Made by a program: the position numbers and the translations under genes
From: Pseudomonadota bacterium
GTDB taxonomy: Bacteria; Pseudomonadota; Gammaproteobacteria; Steroidobacterales; Rariloculaceae
Assembly: GCA_009843005.1 (NCBI GenBank)
Contig: VYEH01000164.1
Span: 18,602 to 25,696 of the forward strand
DNA: 7,095 nucleotides
Reading direction: 5' to 3'
Notes under the pieces: generated by a model
The model's input: only the letters and a program-made list of their open reading frames with translations
What the model was told of the DNA's origin: nothing
Database searches by the model: none
In this document: positions 6,760 through 7,095 of the stretch, one piece after another
How positions within the stretch are numbered: the first letter of the stretch is position 1
Layout: the number at the start of each line of letters is the position of its first letter

Positions 6760-7095
6760 TTACAGCGGTACGGCGTTCAGCGTGGAGCGGGTCGCGATGT
6801 CGGCGTCGCAGTCGAAGTCGTATATCGGCGCATCGTCCCTCAACCGGTTCCACTCCACGCGAGCCGTAAAGGGTTCCGAAAGGTAAACGGGATCCTCGAG
6901 CGTATAGTCCAGCACCAGAGTCGTTCTGTCGTCGCTTACCGTGTAGCGTTCAACGAGCCGTTTTTGCGCACTGCCGGGTACGTTCCTCCCGCGGCCGATC
7001 CTGTCCCAATCGGATGCCAGCCCGGCGGGATGCCCGGAAAAGCCGACGCTTTCGACCACCAAAGCATCGCCCTCGACGGTTGCGATTCGGCGACC
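6760..7095 (-). CDS. Uncharacterised protein, C-terminal 111 residues
   Basis: The frame is open to the window edge and ends at a TAA at 6760, so only the C-terminal 111 residues are visible. The segment holds GDALVVESVGFSGHP near its start, then LVERYTVSDDRTTLVLDYTLEDPVYLSEPFTARVEW and an ending with YDFDCDAD. The order 'GD-x-LVV-(D/E)-(S/T)-x-x-F', then 'ERY/F-x-x-(D)-x-x-x-L', then 'DP-x-x-(x)-x-x-P(F/W)T' is familiar from uncharacterised, often secreted proteins of Pseudomonadota and Acidobacteriota; this is recalled pattern resemblance, not a search result. It suggests a beta-rich soluble domain. The start and any signal peptide lie outside the window. No function is assigned. It is transcribed in the same direction as the FAH-cox genes but 202 bp away, so shared transcription is uncertain. 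Confidence 0.75.
   Translation of the reverse strand, partial: GRRIATVEGDALVVESVGFSGHPAGLASDWDRIGRGRNVPGSAQKRLVERYTVSDDRTTLVLDYTLEDPVYLSEPFTARVEWNRLRDDAPIYDFDCDADIATRSTLNAVPL

Overview
The window is high-GC and tightly packed, and every recognisable gene lies on the minus strand. It reads as a chromosomal segment from a bacterium, probably a member of the Pseudomonadota; a marine or symbiotic gammaproteobacterium would fit. That placement rests on overall composition, the type of the Cox-like proteins, and a Sec-exported enzyme. It is an inference, because no rRNA or other phylogenetic marker is present.

In transcription order (high to low coordinate) the layout is as follows. First comes the 3' end of an uncharacterised protein, ending at 6760. 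Next is a 202-bp gap with a possible promoter and a palindrome over the next ribosome-binding site. Then follows a fumarylacetoacetate hydrolase (FAH) family enzyme with an apparent Sec signal peptide (5421-6557). After it come the three subunits of a molybdenum hydroxylase of the form II 'CO dehydrogenase-like' type, in order coxS (2Fe-2S), coxL (molybdopterin) and coxM (FAD). A 111-bp gap with two GC-rich dyads separates these from coxD (MoxR-type AAA+ ATPase) and coxE (VWA protein, cut by the window edge). Spacings are 27, 4, 5 and 111 bp, then a 4-bp ATGA overlap, so the FAH gene, coxS, coxL and coxM look like one operon, with coxDE a coupled pair behind it.

The three hydroxylase subunits should form the usual (SLM)2 complex. 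Substrate is oxidised at Mo in CoxL, and electrons pass through two 2Fe-2S clusters in CoxS to FAD in CoxM. CoxD and CoxE resemble the ATPase/VWA pair that matures the active site of true CO dehydrogenase. CoxL lacks the Cu-binding Cys loop of true (form I) CO dehydrogenase. Its form II loop is itself altered, reading A-E-R-G-A-G-R where A-Y-R-G-A-G-R is usual. The likely substrate is therefore an organic carbonyl or heterocyclic compound rather than CO. The adjacent FAH enzyme, whose family cleaves or hydrates ring-fission products and other keto acids, supports a catabolic role. The exported FAH enzyme beside a cytoplasmic hydroxylase, and the altered CoxL loop, are the two most unusual points.
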